This document shows, piece after piece, positions 33,786 through 43,225 of a stretch of DNA of 64,000 bases. Where the stretch lies: contig JABSOY010000009.1 in the NCBI GenBank assembly GCA_013215385.1, positions 204,167 to 268,166 on the forward strand. Direction: 5' to 3'. Source of the DNA: Colwellia sp. GTDB lineage: Bacteria; Pseudomonadota; Gammaproteobacteria; Enterobacterales; Alteromonadaceae. Numbering within the stretch: position 1 is the stretch's first letter; each line of letters begins with the position of its first letter. The notes beneath the pieces are model-generated. The model was not told where the DNA came from and searched no databases. It was given only the letters and a program-made list of their open reading frames with translations. The position numbers and the translations under genes were made by a program.

Positions 33786-34148
33786 TTATATTTTTGCTGA
33801 ATTGAGTCGAGAAAATACGATATACACAATTCCGAGAATGATAGGTAATATGCCAAAGACCCAAGCAAAACCGCCCATCATTTTAAAAATCAACGTCAAT
33901 ACCGTTCCGGTAACAAACAGTAAAACGCCTTTTCTAAAATCATTTTGTGGTAGCTTTTTTGCTTTTAAGCCTAATGACTCAAGTAATTCTGGCGTGATAT
34001 CTTTGCCTGTTTCTACGAGTGACTGAATAGTTCTTTGCTTCGCTATTTTAGAGCGATTAATAAAAAACAAAACAGCGATAATAATAAGCGTTATACATAC
34101 GCCGGCAGTAAGCTGCATAATAAAATCATAATAAGCTAAATCGGTCAT
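33786..34148 (-). CDS. DUF6249-like small membrane protein
   Basis: 120 residues: a first helix (about 12-30), a cytoplasmic segment with SLVETGKDITPELLESLGLK, and two closely spaced helices (about 70-87 and 92-112). The ITPELLESL segment is how I recall the family. It is the first gene of the ECF sigma operon, three bases before sigma. The ATG follows AAGGAAA. Its function is unknown; it probably belongs to the same envelope-sensing unit. Confidence 0.7.
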   Translation of the reverse strand: MTDLAYYDFIMQLTAGVCITLIIIAVLFFINRSKIAKQRTIQSLVETGKDITPELLESLGLKAKKLPQNDFRKGVLLFVTGTVLTLIFKMMGGFAWVFGILPIILGIVYIVFSRLNSAKI

Positions 34149-34207
34149 TTTATTTCCTTAATTGATATGAAGTTTTCTATGAAAGAAGGGCAATCCTTCT
34201 TTATCAT

Positions 34208-35914
34208 TTATTTTTCAGCAAGTTCGATCACTGCAGCTAATTGCTCTTGATAATAAGATGCCTGACGACTTTCGTTACTCTTTGCCAATTTCACTGCTTG
34301 TTGATAGTTTTCCTTGGCTAAGTTGATTTGACCACTTTCACGATAAGCATCACCTAGACTATCGTAAGCACTCGCTGAATATTGATGATTTAGCTTATTT
34401 ATCTTAAAGCTTTTTATCGCAAGCTCAAAAGCGTTTTCTTCGAGAAAGTCGTAACCAATTTGATTCAGCCATTTTTTACTCGGGGTTTGGTAATGACTCA
34501 GCATTTCATTGAAAAATATTTCTGCTTGGGCTAACTCACCTGCAACTAAATAGAGTTTAATTAATTCCTGATATCCCCATTCAATCATTATCATTTGATA
34601 ACCTGCTCGTGATGAAAGCTCTTGGAAGTATGCTCTTAATGCTGGAATACCCCCGTCGTCAAGAAAACCTGCTAGACCATCATTAACATTAGGTAACTTA
34701 ATATCGCGGACAAATTCGTCCACTTTAATATTTTGCGCGGCTAAATGCATATTCATTGTTAGCCTTATACTACCCACAGGAGCCACATTCGCTAAATAGA
34801 TAACCGTTGTGCCATCTTTATACATAGCCAGGTTACTCGAATACCCTTCTAACGTGCCACCGTGGCTGAGCAATTGTACCGATGGGTTGAAACGGATCAT
34901 GTTTTCATGATTAACAAACCAACCATATCCGTAGCCCCCTAAATTAGGGGTAAACATTTTATCCGTCATTTCTTTTGATAATATTTTATGCTCTTTAATC
35001 GCCTGACTCCAAAGGTAGAGATCATCGATGGTAGAATGCATTCCGCCTGTTGAATAGGCTGTTGATTGATGACGAAATCGACTTTCTTTATACTGCCCTT
35101 TTTTATCAAAAAATAATGATTCGAAAAAACCACCTTCTTGAAAGTTGTAACCTTTGGCAACATGGTTTTCAATATAACTATTATCCGCATAGCCGGTGTT
35201 TTTCAACTGCAATGGTTTGGTAATTTTCTCTTCTATCAGCTGACTAAATGACTGACCTGAGACTTGCTCAAGAATTGCTCCTAATAAAACATAGTTCATA
35301 CTAGAGTAATAAAACTGAGTGCCTGGCTGATTAATTAGCTCCATTTTTGCAATCAGCTGAGCATAAGACTTTACTGAAATATCATCCTCTCTGAATTTTC
35401 GTAAGGGAATATTCAGCCTTCGTAAACCTTCATAATGTGGAAGACCTGAAGTATGAGAAAGCAGACGATGAATCGTTAATTCTTTACCCTTATCTTTAGG
35501 GAAATAAGGCAGGTAATCATTAATAGTTTTATCTAACGCTATTGTGCCATGCTCTACTTGTTGCATAACTAACATAGCCGTAAACTGTTTAGTCATTGAG
35601 CCAATCAAAAAACGAGAATTTATTGTTAAATTAAGGTTTTTGTCTTTATCGTGAAAACCGTACGCCTTTTTCAATAATACTTTGCCATTTTTTGTTACCA
35701 GCATCACACCATTGAAAGGACTTTCAATACGATTGTGTTGCCCTTCTTCGGCATAAAGTGCCATTAATGAGGCAACACTATTTTGCCCAAAACTGGAGAA
35801 AGTACATAAAAGTATGCTGGTGCACACCAATGTCTTCAGTACCCAAATATTGATCAACTTATTAAAACTTTGTCTGCTAAGTATTTTTATATCTATAACC
35901 ATGCCGGTTCCCAT
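34208..35914 (-). CDS. Serine hydrolase (class C beta-lactamase-like) with TPR tail
   Basis: 568 residues. A signal-anchor or signal peptide lies at about 25-43. The penicillin-binding-like domain (about 50-390) has the SxxK motif (GSMTKQFTAM), a Tyr motif YYSSMNYVLLG in which the usual YxN reads YSS, and a third motif LSHGGTLEGY. The C-terminal 130 residues carry TPR-like helices (YDSLGDAYRESGQINLAKENYQQA). Members of this group are mostly peptidases or esterases rather than resistance enzymes. Start choice is open between ATGs at 35914 and 35902. It lies 59 bp upstream of the ECF operon on the same strand but has its own promoter space. Confidence 0.85.
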   Translation of the reverse strand: MGTGMVIDIKILSRQSFNKLINIWVLKTLVCTSILLCTFSSFGQNSVASLMALYAEEGQHNRIESPFNGVMLVTKNGKVLLKKAYGFHDKDKNLNLTINSRFLIGSMTKQFTAMLVMQQVEHGTIALDKTINDYLPYFPKDKGKELTIHRLLSHTSGLPHYEGLRRLNIPLRKFREDDISVKSYAQLIAKMELINQPGTQFYYSSMNYVLLGAILEQVSGQSFSQLIEEKITKPLQLKNTGYADNSYIENHVAKGYNFQEGGFFESLFFDKKGQYKESRFRHQSTAYSTGGMHSTIDDLYLWSQAIKEHKILSKEMTDKMFTPNLGGYGYGWFVNHENMIRFNPSVQLLSHGGTLEGYSSNLAMYKDGTTVIYLANVAPVGSIRLTMNMHLAAQNIKVDEFVRDIKLPNVNDGLAGFLDDGGIPALRAYFQELSSRAGYQMIMIEWGYQELIKLYLVAGELAQAEIFFNEMLSHYQTPSKKWLNQIGYDFLEENAFELAIKSFKINKLNHQYSASAYDSLGDAYRESGQINLAKENYQQAVKLAKSNESRQASYYQEQLAAVIELAEK

Positions 35915-36319
35915 TCACTTAATACTAGGTTGAGTTATTTAAATATTTGCAATTGCTATATTAAAGAACGCAGCTCAAGTTCATTTGGATTCAACTTAGC
36001 TTAAAAATATTTTCCTCCTTGAATTGTTGGTAATAAGCGTTATTCAGTGCAGCTAATCGAACTAAAAATACACTTGATTGTGATTGCTGTCTTTTAATAA
36101 GTTTATGCACTTTTACATTCGCACTAACTCTTTTACTGCGTCGCATTTTGCAATTTTAATCTTTAACTTTATCTATTAACACATCCTGAAAATAAAGAAA
36201 TATAAGTAAATAAAGCTTTATAGTCAGCGCTGACGCTAATTATTGAATTTATTGTCTCTGTGGTATGTCTATTGCAATCCAATAGAAATTGCAATCAATA
36301 CGCAACTAGAGGTTATCTC
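35915..36319. promoter_or_regulatory. 405-bp divergent intergenic region with a 12-bp palindrome
   Basis: Both the serine hydrolase gene and the response-regulator operon read away from here. The perfect palindrome GTCAGCGCTGAC is at 36223-36234, in otherwise AT-rich DNA, 85 bp before the response-regulator start. No other clear element is visible. Confidence 0.5.
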
Positions 36320-37171
36320 ATGAGGACAGAAAAAAGAGTACTTATCGTAGACGATGAAGTTGATGTTAGAAATACCCTCATTAGGGGGATACAGCGAAAG
36401 TTTAATAAAACAAATAAGCTTGTCTCAATTACTGAAGCAAGTAATGGTCAAGAAGCAATAGAATTGGCAAACCTTAGCCCTCCTGACTTAATATTGATGG
36501 ATGTTCGTATGCCTATTATGAATGGCTTAAAGGCCTGTAGACTATTAAGAAATGACACCAAGTTTGCTGCAACAAAAATAATTATTCTAACCTGTGAAAT
36601 AACGGAGGAAAGTGAAGGTTTGTTATCGGGTGCAGACGACTATGTTATAAAACCTTTCGACATCAACACCCTACTTATTCGCATTGAACGCGGATTATTT
36701 CAGTCGAACGTCGTCAATAAATTCACTCCAGCATATTTAAATGGTCTATTATCAAAAGAGTGCTTTTTTGATATTTGCTTAAATTTCGAAGTGGCTCGAG
36801 CAAAACGTTTTCAACACCCATTAAGCTTGTTATTACTGAAAGTTTCACCTAAAGATATAGATGAGGAAAACAAAGAAAGTCAGGAGTTTATTTTAAAATT
36901 ATTAAAACGTCGACTTTCAGATAAAGTAATAAATTGGGGAGAAAACACCTTTGCCATTTTACTGACAGAAACGACTGCAGATGATGCCGCTTTAGTTGCC
37001 AAGCACATAGTTTCACGAGTAGACAATAGTCCAGATTTTTTACGCACTTGCGTGGGTATTGCTAATTTAGAAGATACGATAACTGATAACTTAGTAGTAA
37101 ATGCAGAGTCGTCTTTAAAAGAGTCAGTGCGTACCGGAGACATCACCTTAAACAGAAAGGCTATCCATTAA
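36320..37171 (+). CDS. Response regulator with degenerate GGDEF-like output domain
   Basis: 283 residues from the ATG at 36320 (GAGG upstream). The receiver (about 5-125) has VLIVDDEVDV, phospho-Asp in DLILMDVRMPIMNG and KPFD. The second domain (about 135-280) has a GGDEF-like outline (ECFFDICLNFEVARAKRFQHPLSLLLL; then NWGENTFAILLTETTADDAALVA), where GG(D/E)EF has become WGENTF. It should not make c-di-GMP. It heads a four-gene operon with a porin, an FMN-binding-like protein and a sensor kinase; the kinase is its likely partner. Confidence 0.85.
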   Translation: MRTEKRVLIVDDEVDVRNTLIRGIQRKFNKTNKLVSITEASNGQEAIELANLSPPDLILMDVRMPIMNGLKACRLLRNDTKFAATKIIILTCEITEESEGLLSGADDYVIKPFDINTLLIRIERGLFQSNVVNKFTPAYLNGLLSKECFFDICLNFEVARAKRFQHPLSLLLLKVSPKDIDEENKESQEFILKLLKRRLSDKVINWGENTFAILLTETTADDAALVAKHIVSRVDNSPDFLRTCVGIANLEDTITDNLVVNAESSLKESVRTGDITLNRKAIH

Positions 37172-37203
37172 TGGAAAATTTCAGGCTATTTGGGAGTAGG
37201 TTA

Positions 37204-38178
37204 ATGCGTTTGTTTACCACTATAATCATGCTGTTTTCAGTGCCTAGTTATGGAGATTTTTCGGATAACCTCAGGGTTAGTTTAGATGGCAGTGCTCGTC
37301 TAAATGTAAATAGCGCGACAAGTAATACCAGTCGTATTTATGCCTTAGGGTTAGACACCCATAAAGTATTCAGCTCTGTCAATGGCGATATAGGCTACAT
37401 GGTAGGCCAATTATATTTAACTAAGCTATCAAACCAAACTCCTTTTTCTTCGTTGTTTGATTCCCCAGATGATAAACAATTTATTATCCGTGAAGCACAC
37501 CTAAATTATACCGCGGGTCCTAAGTGGCTTCCTAATGTTCGTGTTGGGCATTTCACTTTACCTTTTGGACTTGAAGCGAGTATAGATACCAATGGACGTT
37601 TACTTGACTATTACCATGGCAAAAACTTAGGCACGAAACTCGATTGGGGTTTAGGGCTGAATAAAGTGCTAACAAATGTTGAATACGAGATTAGCTATAC
37701 TTTAGGCGGTAAAAATGAACCTAAAACGATTGATAGCTCTTATGTTTTCTCTGGCCGTATTGGCTCACTTAGCCATTACGACTTTATTATTGGTTTCTCT
37801 TTTTTAGACGCAAAAATAGATAACATTCAAAGGAAAAGGCTTGCTATTGATTGGCAATATTATTGGCAAACTTGGGGTTTTTTGGGTGAAATAGCGTTTG
37901 GTAAAGATGATAAGTTTCAAAATAAGTGGCAAGAAGAGAGATATAGCTTATTGGAATTAAATAAAACCTCGATTAACGAACAACTGAAATTCTATGGACA
38001 GTATATTGTTACCGACCGCGAAAGTGACAAGAAAAGCCAGCAATTAATAAACATCGGTATAAGTTATCAAATAGATGCAAAATTAGAACTGAGTCTCTCT
38101 AGCCGTAAGCAACTCGATACACCGGAATCAGCTAATAAACAAAACCTCGTTAGGTTTCAATTAAGGTACAGGTACTGA
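37204..38178 (+). CDS. Outer-membrane porin-like barrel
   Basis: About 324 residues from the ATG at 37204 (GGGAGTAGG upstream); an ATG at 37171 overlaps the previous stop. Signal peptide LFTTIIMLFSVPSYG. The body has a porin pattern with FIIREAHLNYTAGPKWLPNVRVGHFTLPFGLEAS, as in phosphate-selective or alginate-type porins, split here as FIIREAHLNY and RVGHFTLPFGLEAS, and ends FQLRYRY with an aromatic residue. Substrate unknown. It is coupled to a regulator before it and an FMN-binding-like protein after it, an unusual operon for a porin. Confidence 0.78.
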   Translation: MRLFTTIIMLFSVPSYGDFSDNLRVSLDGSARLNVNSATSNTSRIYALGLDTHKVFSSVNGDIGYMVGQLYLTKLSNQTPFSSLFDSPDDKQFIIREAHLNYTAGPKWLPNVRVGHFTLPFGLEASIDTNGRLLDYYHGKNLGTKLDWGLGLNKVLTNVEYEISYTLGGKNEPKTIDSSYVFSGRIGSLSHYDFIIGFSFLDAKIDNIQRKRLAIDWQYYWQTWGFLGEIAFGKDDKFQNKWQEERYSLLELNKTSINEQLKFYGQYIVTDRESDKKSQQLINIGISYQIDAKLELSLSSRKQLDTPESANKQNLVRFQLRYRY

Positions 38179-38179
38179 T

Positions 38180-38782
38180 ATGAAAATTTTCATAATAGTA
38201 ATACTATTCGTTTTTTCACTACAGAATTCGTACGCTGATGCCTACTGCTCGCTACGCGATCCTGTCGCTCAAATACAACAATTGTACCCACAAAAAACAA
38301 ATCAATTATCCATAGTAAAAACAGTCGATAGCAGTACACGAAATTTAGTGAAATTAGCCCTACCGAGTAATGATCTTCATTTTAGTGAATTAGGTCAACA
38401 CACTTTGTATGTTGCGATGAAAAACACGGAGGCATTAGGTTATGTCCATGTGAGATCAGAACAAAGTAAATGGGGATTAGTTGAAATAATATGGGCATTA
38501 GACAAAAATTTAAAAATAAAAAACTTCACTTTTCAACGTTGCCGAAGTCCTAAAAAAAAATTAATTGATAATGAAAGTTTTAAAAATGTCTTCATTGGTA
38601 AAAACTATGAAGAACTAAAAAGCCTGCTCAGCAGTGACGGAATAACCGCTAACAATATACTGCTCGATAAAGCCAAAGATTCCCCTGAACTTGCGAGTGT
38701 CGTACTTAGATGTGCACTAAAAACACTTTTAATCACGGATATTTTGTGGGGAGAAGAGTTGAAAAAATTTAATCCGAAATGA
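38180..38782 (+). CDS. Periplasmic FMN-binding-like protein
   Basis: 200 residues with a signal peptide (about 1-19, ending SYADA). The core (HTLYVAMKNTEALGYVHVRSEQ, then WGLVEIIWALDKNLKIKNFTFQRCRSP; quoted in parts HTLYVAMKN, WGLVEIIWALD) resembles the FMN_bind fold of RnfG/NqrC. The segment where those have SGATxT(S/T) reads SPELASVVLRCALKT, so covalent flavinylation there is unlikely. Between a porin and a kinase it may be a periplasmic sensor or electron shuttle. The family assignment is from memory and moderate. Confidence 0.55.
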   Translation: MKIFIIVILFVFSLQNSYADAYCSLRDPVAQIQQLYPQKTNQLSIVKTVDSSTRNLVKLALPSNDLHFSELGQHTLYVAMKNTEALGYVHVRSEQSKWGLVEIIWALDKNLKIKNFTFQRCRSPKKKLIDNESFKNVFIGKNYEELKSLLSSDGITANNILLDKAKDSPELASVVLRCALKTLLITDILWGEELKKFNPK

Positions 38783-38819
38783 CCACCTTTAAACTCTCTT
38801 TTGAAATGGCAATTAAATT

Positions 38820-40754
38820 ATGAAGATTTCTAATTATAATCAGTTGTTAGCAGTTTCAACGCTTTTATCGGGAATGATTATTTTCGCGACGCTTTGGAGC
38901 CAATATCAAAAAGTAGAACACATCTCGCGTGCCCATTTTGAATCTCAACTACTGGTGCAAACCATTGAACATCTTTCAACCATGTCACAAGTTTGGTTAA
39001 CCACTCAAGACCTACTTTTTTCGGGCAAACAAACCTATTTAGCTAATGGCATAAACGCACAATCTGATCAGCTGACTCAAATGCTTTTAGCCATTGATAT
39101 TAAAGATAAAAATAAAACCTCTGCTAGTTTAATTAAACAACTTGTCAGTACGATCAAGAATAATAAAGCAATTATAGCTTCGTTTTCTCAATTATCGATG
39201 CTAAATAATCAAGATTGGCAAACGACTATCGCTGAATCAGATGCTTTAACAACTGATTATGTCTCGACTTTAGAGCAATTATTAGCGCAAGTATTGCAAA
39301 AAAACACTTCACTATACAAAGAGTTATCAGTCGCCAATAGGTACTTAAAAAGTATTACATTGATAACAATTTCTTTGTATCTAGTGTTGATATTTTTTAT
39401 TGTTACATGGTTTAGCAAATACATTGTTAAACCTATTGAAAACATAACCGCTGTCGCCCAACAATCTAACAACGAAGTGCAAAGTGTAGAATTTAGACAA
39501 ATAAATGCACCTGTCGAAATTATTGCTTTATCTTCAGCTATCCAATCGTTTACTCAGCGAATAACCATAGAAAAAGAGAAAGCAGAACAAGAGCGGCTCA
39601 AGGTCACTCAAATAAATAAACAGATAAATACCATCATGAATACTATTCCTTGCACATTACTGCTATTGGATGAGCAAGGAATAATACAAGAGTGTACTCC
39701 GGAAGCGAGTAAGTTGTTTTCAAAACCTAAAGATGAAATTATTAATAAAAATATTGCTGTTTTTTTACCTGCGCTTGCTACTTTAGATGGTGAATTTGAC
39801 ACAGAAACCGCATTAAAAAGTGCAGAAGAGTCATTACTTGCACCTAACTTTGAAAATCCGTATATAGAATTCTCAGGCCGAAAAATTGCTATAAAAGAAT
39901 CGGTTAGTTACCTATTAACGATCACCGATATCAATGAAAGGAAGCATAGCCAAAAAGCATTGTCATCCTTAAATCAACAATTGGTCAATGCTGAAAAGCT
40001 CGCATCCATAGGTCAATTATCCGCGGGTATTGCCCACGAAATTAACAACCCTGTCGGGTATATTCGCAGCAACCTTGACATGCTCGCAGACTATATTAAA
40101 GCTTTGATATCTTATATAACTATCGTTAATACCGCTGAACAGCCGGAGTCAGCTAAAGCCCTCTATCAGGAAGAAGATTTAGCTTATATTCTTAATGATA
40201 TCGAGCCTTTAATCTCGTCCTCATTAGAAGGCACCATAAGAATAAGCAATATAATCAAAGACCTGGGGAATTATGCTCATGCTGACAATATTGAGCCTGA
40301 GCTAATATGCATTGATAAGCTGATAGAGCAAAGCCTAGCACTGGTTGCTAATGAATTAAAATATAAAGTAAACATCGTTAAGTGTCTTGATGCCAATGTT
40401 AACATAATGGGTTTCCCGCAAAAATTATTGCAAGTGTTCATTAATATGTTAGTTAATGCTTCCCATGCCATTACTAGCAACGGACGTATTTCAATAACTT
40501 CATATATTGATCAAGACGAAATAAACATTAGTTTTGAAGATAATGGTTCAGGGATAAGTCAGGCACATTTAAAAAACATATTCGACCCTTTTTTCACCAC
40601 TAAACCGGTCGGCAAAGGCACAGGTTTAGGGCTTCATATCGTTAGATCGATTATTGACGATCATAACGGACATATTGAGGTAAGTTCAATTATCGACAAA
40701 GGCAGTAAATTTACTATTTATTTACCTATTCACAAGAAAATTAACTCAGCATAA
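38820..40754 (+). CDS. Membrane sensor histidine kinase (HAMP-PAS-HisKA-HATPase)
   Basis: 644 residues: helix 1 (about 9-27), a periplasmic helical sensor (about 30-175), helix 2 (about 178-200), HAMP (about 200-250), a PAS domain (about 265-380), HisKA with GQLSAGIAHEINNPVGYI (His about 406), and HATPase with LLQVFINMLVNASHAI, DNGSGI and GTGLGLHIVRSI. It is a kinase of the NtrB/ThcC-like 'HEINNP' class without its own receiver. It is the last gene of the operon begun by the response regulator at 36320, which it probably phosphorylates. Confidence 0.92.
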   Translation: MKISNYNQLLAVSTLLSGMIIFATLWSQYQKVEHISRAHFESQLLVQTIEHLSTMSQVWLTTQDLLFSGKQTYLANGINAQSDQLTQMLLAIDIKDKNKTSASLIKQLVSTIKNNKAIIASFSQLSMLNNQDWQTTIAESDALTTDYVSTLEQLLAQVLQKNTSLYKELSVANRYLKSITLITISLYLVLIFFIVTWFSKYIVKPIENITAVAQQSNNEVQSVEFRQINAPVEIIALSSAIQSFTQRITIEKEKAEQERLKVTQINKQINTIMNTIPCTLLLLDEQGIIQECTPEASKLFSKPKDEIINKNIAVFLPALATLDGEFDTETALKSAEESLLAPNFENPYIEFSGRKIAIKESVSYLLTITDINERKHSQKALSSLNQQLVNAEKLASIGQLSAGIAHEINNPVGYIRSNLDMLADYIKALISYITIVNTAEQPESAKALYQEEDLAYILNDIEPLISSSLEGTIRISNIIKDLGNYAHADNIEPELICIDKLIEQSLALVANELKYKVNIVKCLDANVNIMGFPQKLLQVFINMLVNASHAITSNGRISITSYIDQDEINISFEDNGSGISQAHLKNIFDPFFTTKPVGKGTGLGLHIVRSIIDDHNGHIEVSSIIDKGSKFTIYLPIHKKINSA

Positions 40755-41101
40755 CTATTCTACCGAGACATTAAGCAACTCAATTGTTTGCTCTGCGACT
40801 AAAGCAGTCGAGAAATAATTTCCCTGGTGATAACTCGCCCATTATGTTCGTCATTAAAATGTGTATTCGAATAGTAAGACTAAACTAAACTTAATTATTA
40901 CTAACTATCAGGATTTTTGATAATTTTCATCATGATGAAATGAAACTGATAAAAGCCCGTTCTTTATTATGTTAGATAAAATATTAAGCAAAAATGATAA
41001 GGTATTTAAGCCTGATTTTTCGACAATCCAGCGCTTTATTGTTTTAATAAAACCATTCATTCGCTAGTTTATAATGGTTAACCCAATCAACAGGAAAATT
41101 T
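40755..41101. other. Intergenic region, no gene seen
   Basis: AT-rich, with a TATAAT-like -10 at 41070-41075 that could serve the hydrolase gene; no matching -35 at normal spacing. A 32-codon frame at 40969-41067 has no ribosome-binding site and is not called. Confidence 0.4.
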
Positions 41102-41845
41102 ATGAACGCATTTATAAAAATAATATCTGCTGCGTTATTAACACTTACCGCATCGAGTCAGGCCAACGATCTAACTTTAACAACCAAAAAAGGCTTTGAA
41201 TTAAAAGCGAGTTACTATCAAAGTAATAAAACAAGTGATCGCGGCGTATTGTTATTACATCAGTGTAATTACAATAGAAGCATGTATAACGACATTGGGC
41301 AGCAATTGTCAGAAAAAGGTGTTCATGCTTTGAGTCTAGATTTCAGAGGATTTGGTGAAAGTGCCAACGATGAATTCAATGTCGAAGAAGTGCAAGCATT
41401 GCCAAGAGAAGAGCGCAGAGCCGCTTGGCAAAAAATGTCTAAATATTGGCCTAGTGATGTTCAGCTCGCTTATGACCATTTGAAAAGTAAAATGTCTGAT
41501 AAAGGCATAATAGGTGTTGTTGGCGCAAGCTGTGGCGGTTCACAAGCAATTACCTTAGCCGAAAAAAATCCGGTTAATGTTATTGGATTTTTCTCATCAG
41601 GCCAACGCAAAGAAAACATTGCTCGTTATACCAAGACTTTAGCTGACAAACCTACGCTTATTATTGCTTCAGAAAAAGATACCGGTACTTATGAAAGTGC
41701 GCAAAAATTATTTACTGCATCGACAAACACCAATAGCAAATTTATTGCTTACAAAGGTACTGCACATGGTTACCCATTGTTAGATAGTGATACCCAATTA
41801 GCAAGTTATATGGTGAGTTGGTTAGATAGCCACTTAGTGAATTAA
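41102..41845 (+). CDS. Exported alpha/beta hydrolase (dienelactone hydrolase-like)
   Basis: 247 residues with a signal peptide (about 1-22, ending SQA). The hydrolase triad is visible: nucleophile in GASCGG (Ser about 148), acid in ASEKDTGTYE, and His in KGTAHGYPLL. LLLHQCNYNRSMYNDIG and LDFRGFGESANDEF fit the oxyanion and beta-4 region. Substrate unknown. The ATG follows CAGGAAAA. It stands alone and is followed by a hairpin. Confidence 0.85.
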   Translation: MNAFIKIISAALLTLTASSQANDLTLTTKKGFELKASYYQSNKTSDRGVLLLHQCNYNRSMYNDIGQQLSEKGVHALSLDFRGFGESANDEFNVEEVQALPREERRAAWQKMSKYWPSDVQLAYDHLKSKMSDKGIIGVVGASCGGSQAITLAEKNPVNVIGFFSSGQRKENIARYTKTLADKPTLIIASEKDTGTYESAQKLFTASTNTNSKFIAYKGTAHGYPLLDSDTQLASYMVSWLDSHLVN

Positions 41846-41865
41846 CCGAATAGAATTCAGCTTAC

Positions 41866-41895
41866 GTAAAGCCTGTTTGTTCAAGCAGGCTTTAC
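41866..41895 (+). terminator. Terminator-like hairpin
   Basis: GTAAAGCCTG pairs with CAGGCTTTAC around a ten-base loop, 20 bp after the hydrolase stop. There is no T tract, so termination may be weak. Confidence 0.55.
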
Positions 41896-42019
41896 AACAG
41901 TATTTTAGTTACATGCTTATAGCTTTTACCAATGCTGATACTGCGCTGATTATTCATTTTTATCACGCCAGCCTCAATAAAGTTTATCTGTGATTTTTGA
42001 ATAATATATGACTTATTAA

Positions 42020-42127
42020 GACGATGTCAGTAATGTAAATTTAACGTCAGACAGTAAAACATTGCTCAGTTCAGGCCCTGACGGAAAAGTAGTGATTTGG
42101 GATACCAGTAAATTGTTAAACCGATAA
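42020..42127 (+). pseudogene. Last blade of a WD40-repeat protein (gene remnant)
   Basis: The plus-strand frame reads DDVSNVNLTSDSKTLLSSG then PDGKVVIWDTSKLLNR and a TAA stop. This is one WD40 blade with its hallmark GKVVIWD and a normal C-terminus. An in-frame TAA lies just upstream (42017) and there is no start codon with a ribosome-binding site, so only the 3' end of a once longer gene remains. Bases 41896-42019 hold nothing else I can name. Confidence 0.6.
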
Positions 42128-42219
42128 CGGCTTAAAAGACTGATATGCTGTGCGATATAGGGTGTATATCGCGCAGCGACTTGGTAACTTACGGTGGGTT
42201 CTAACGATACCAACAGACT

Positions 42220-42627
42220 TTATTTTCGACCGGGTTCTAAGGCTTCATATCGTGGCAGTTTCGCGTCAAGATCTTCCCAATTTGCTTTTGATGTGACGAA
42301 GTTATGTGAGATAGGTCTTTCTGAAATATCTGACTCTAGTATCCCTAGACGAAGTCGAAGCCGGGTTGGATCTTGGTCATTTGAACTGAAAACAGGCGAG
42401 CCACACTTAGTACAGAAATGACGGTTACGGCCAGGTTTAAATGAAAAAATCGTCAAACACTTTTCACCTGAGGTAATTTCCAAGTCAGCGCGATTAATAA
42501 AACCATTGGTGGCGTACGCCGTACCACTATTTTTTCGACACAAGGAACAATGACAGTGAATAATATCGCTTATTTCACCTGTTATCTTAATACTTACCGT
42601 GCCGCACAAACATTTACCCAGATACAT
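42220..42627 (-). CDS. GFA/CENP-V-fold zinc protein
   Basis: 135 residues from the ATG at 42627 (GGAG upstream). The zinc ligands of the GFA (Mss4-like) family are present: GKCLCGTV near the N-terminus, IHCHCSLCRKNSG, and RHFCTKCGSPVF. The family is named for glutathione-dependent formaldehyde-activating enzyme, but most members have no proven activity. Upstream lies a GNAT gene whose stop is 11 bp away, so the two are co-transcribed. Confidence 0.9.
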   Translation of the reverse strand: MYLGKCLCGTVSIKITGEISDIIHCHCSLCRKNSGTAYATNGFINRADLEITSGEKCLTIFSFKPGRNRHFCTKCGSPVFSSNDQDPTRLRLRLGILESDISERPISHNFVTSKANWEDLDAKLPRYEALEPGRK

Positions 42628-42638
42628 AATAAGGTCTC

Positions 42639-43130
42639 CTATGTTATTTTGCCTTGCCAATATCCGGTATCACGCCATTGACCAAATTTAAAACCAACTT
42701 CTTCAAAATGCGCAACTTGCTTCATGCCAAATTTTTCATGTAATGCAATACTTGCCGGATTAGGTAAACTAATACCGCCAATAACTGTATTAATCGACAG
42801 ATTTTTAAGTTCTTTGAAAAGTGCTGTATATAATTGTGTGCCTAGCCCTTGCTGTGCATGATTTACTGACAAATAAACGCTTATTTCAACTGAAAACCGA
42901 TAAGCAAATCTTTCACGCCATTTACACGCATATGCATAACCTGTCACTTGCCCTGAATCATCTTCCGCAACAAGCCAAGGTAAGTTATCTGCTGAAACTT
43001 TAATAATACGACTGTGCATATCGTCCATAGTTATTGCTTGTTCTTCAAAGGTTGCTATGGTTTCTTCAATATAATAATTATAAATATCAATAATTGCGCT
43101 GACGTCTGTATCAAGTACTGCTCTGATCAT
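42639..43130 (-). CDS. GNAT-family N-acetyltransferase (phosphinothricin acetyltransferase-like)
   Basis: 163 residues. The N-terminus MIRAVLDTDVSAIIDIYNYYI, with its central TIATFEE, is typical of PAT/Bar-like and YncA-like enzymes. The acetyl-CoA site is VNHAQQGLGTQLYTALF, and FEEVGFKFGQWRDTGYWQ closes the family pattern. Substrates in this group include methionine sulfone or sulfoximine and related amino acids; this one is not known. A role in detoxification is only inferred. Confidence 0.88.
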   Translation of the reverse strand: MIRAVLDTDVSAIIDIYNYYIEETIATFEEQAITMDDMHSRIIKVSADNLPWLVAEDDSGQVTGYAYACKWRERFAYRFSVEISVYLSVNHAQQGLGTQLYTALFKELKNLSINTVIGGISLPNPASIALHEKFGMKQVAHFEEVGFKFGQWRDTGYWQGKIT

Positions 43131-43225
43131 AGAATGTTAACTGGCTGTGAAGTTACGCTGAGTATTATCTATTATTTTGGAAGGATGTAAATACGTGTTG
43201 CTTAAGGAAAAATTTATTACAGATA

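Noticed and set aside
34208..35914. Antibiotic-resistance beta-lactamase
   Set aside because: The serine hydrolase has a TPR tail and a YSS instead of YxN motif; this group is mostly peptidases or esterases.
40969..41067. A 32-codon plus-strand frame
   Set aside because: No ribosome-binding site, no recognisable composition and no neighbour supporting it.
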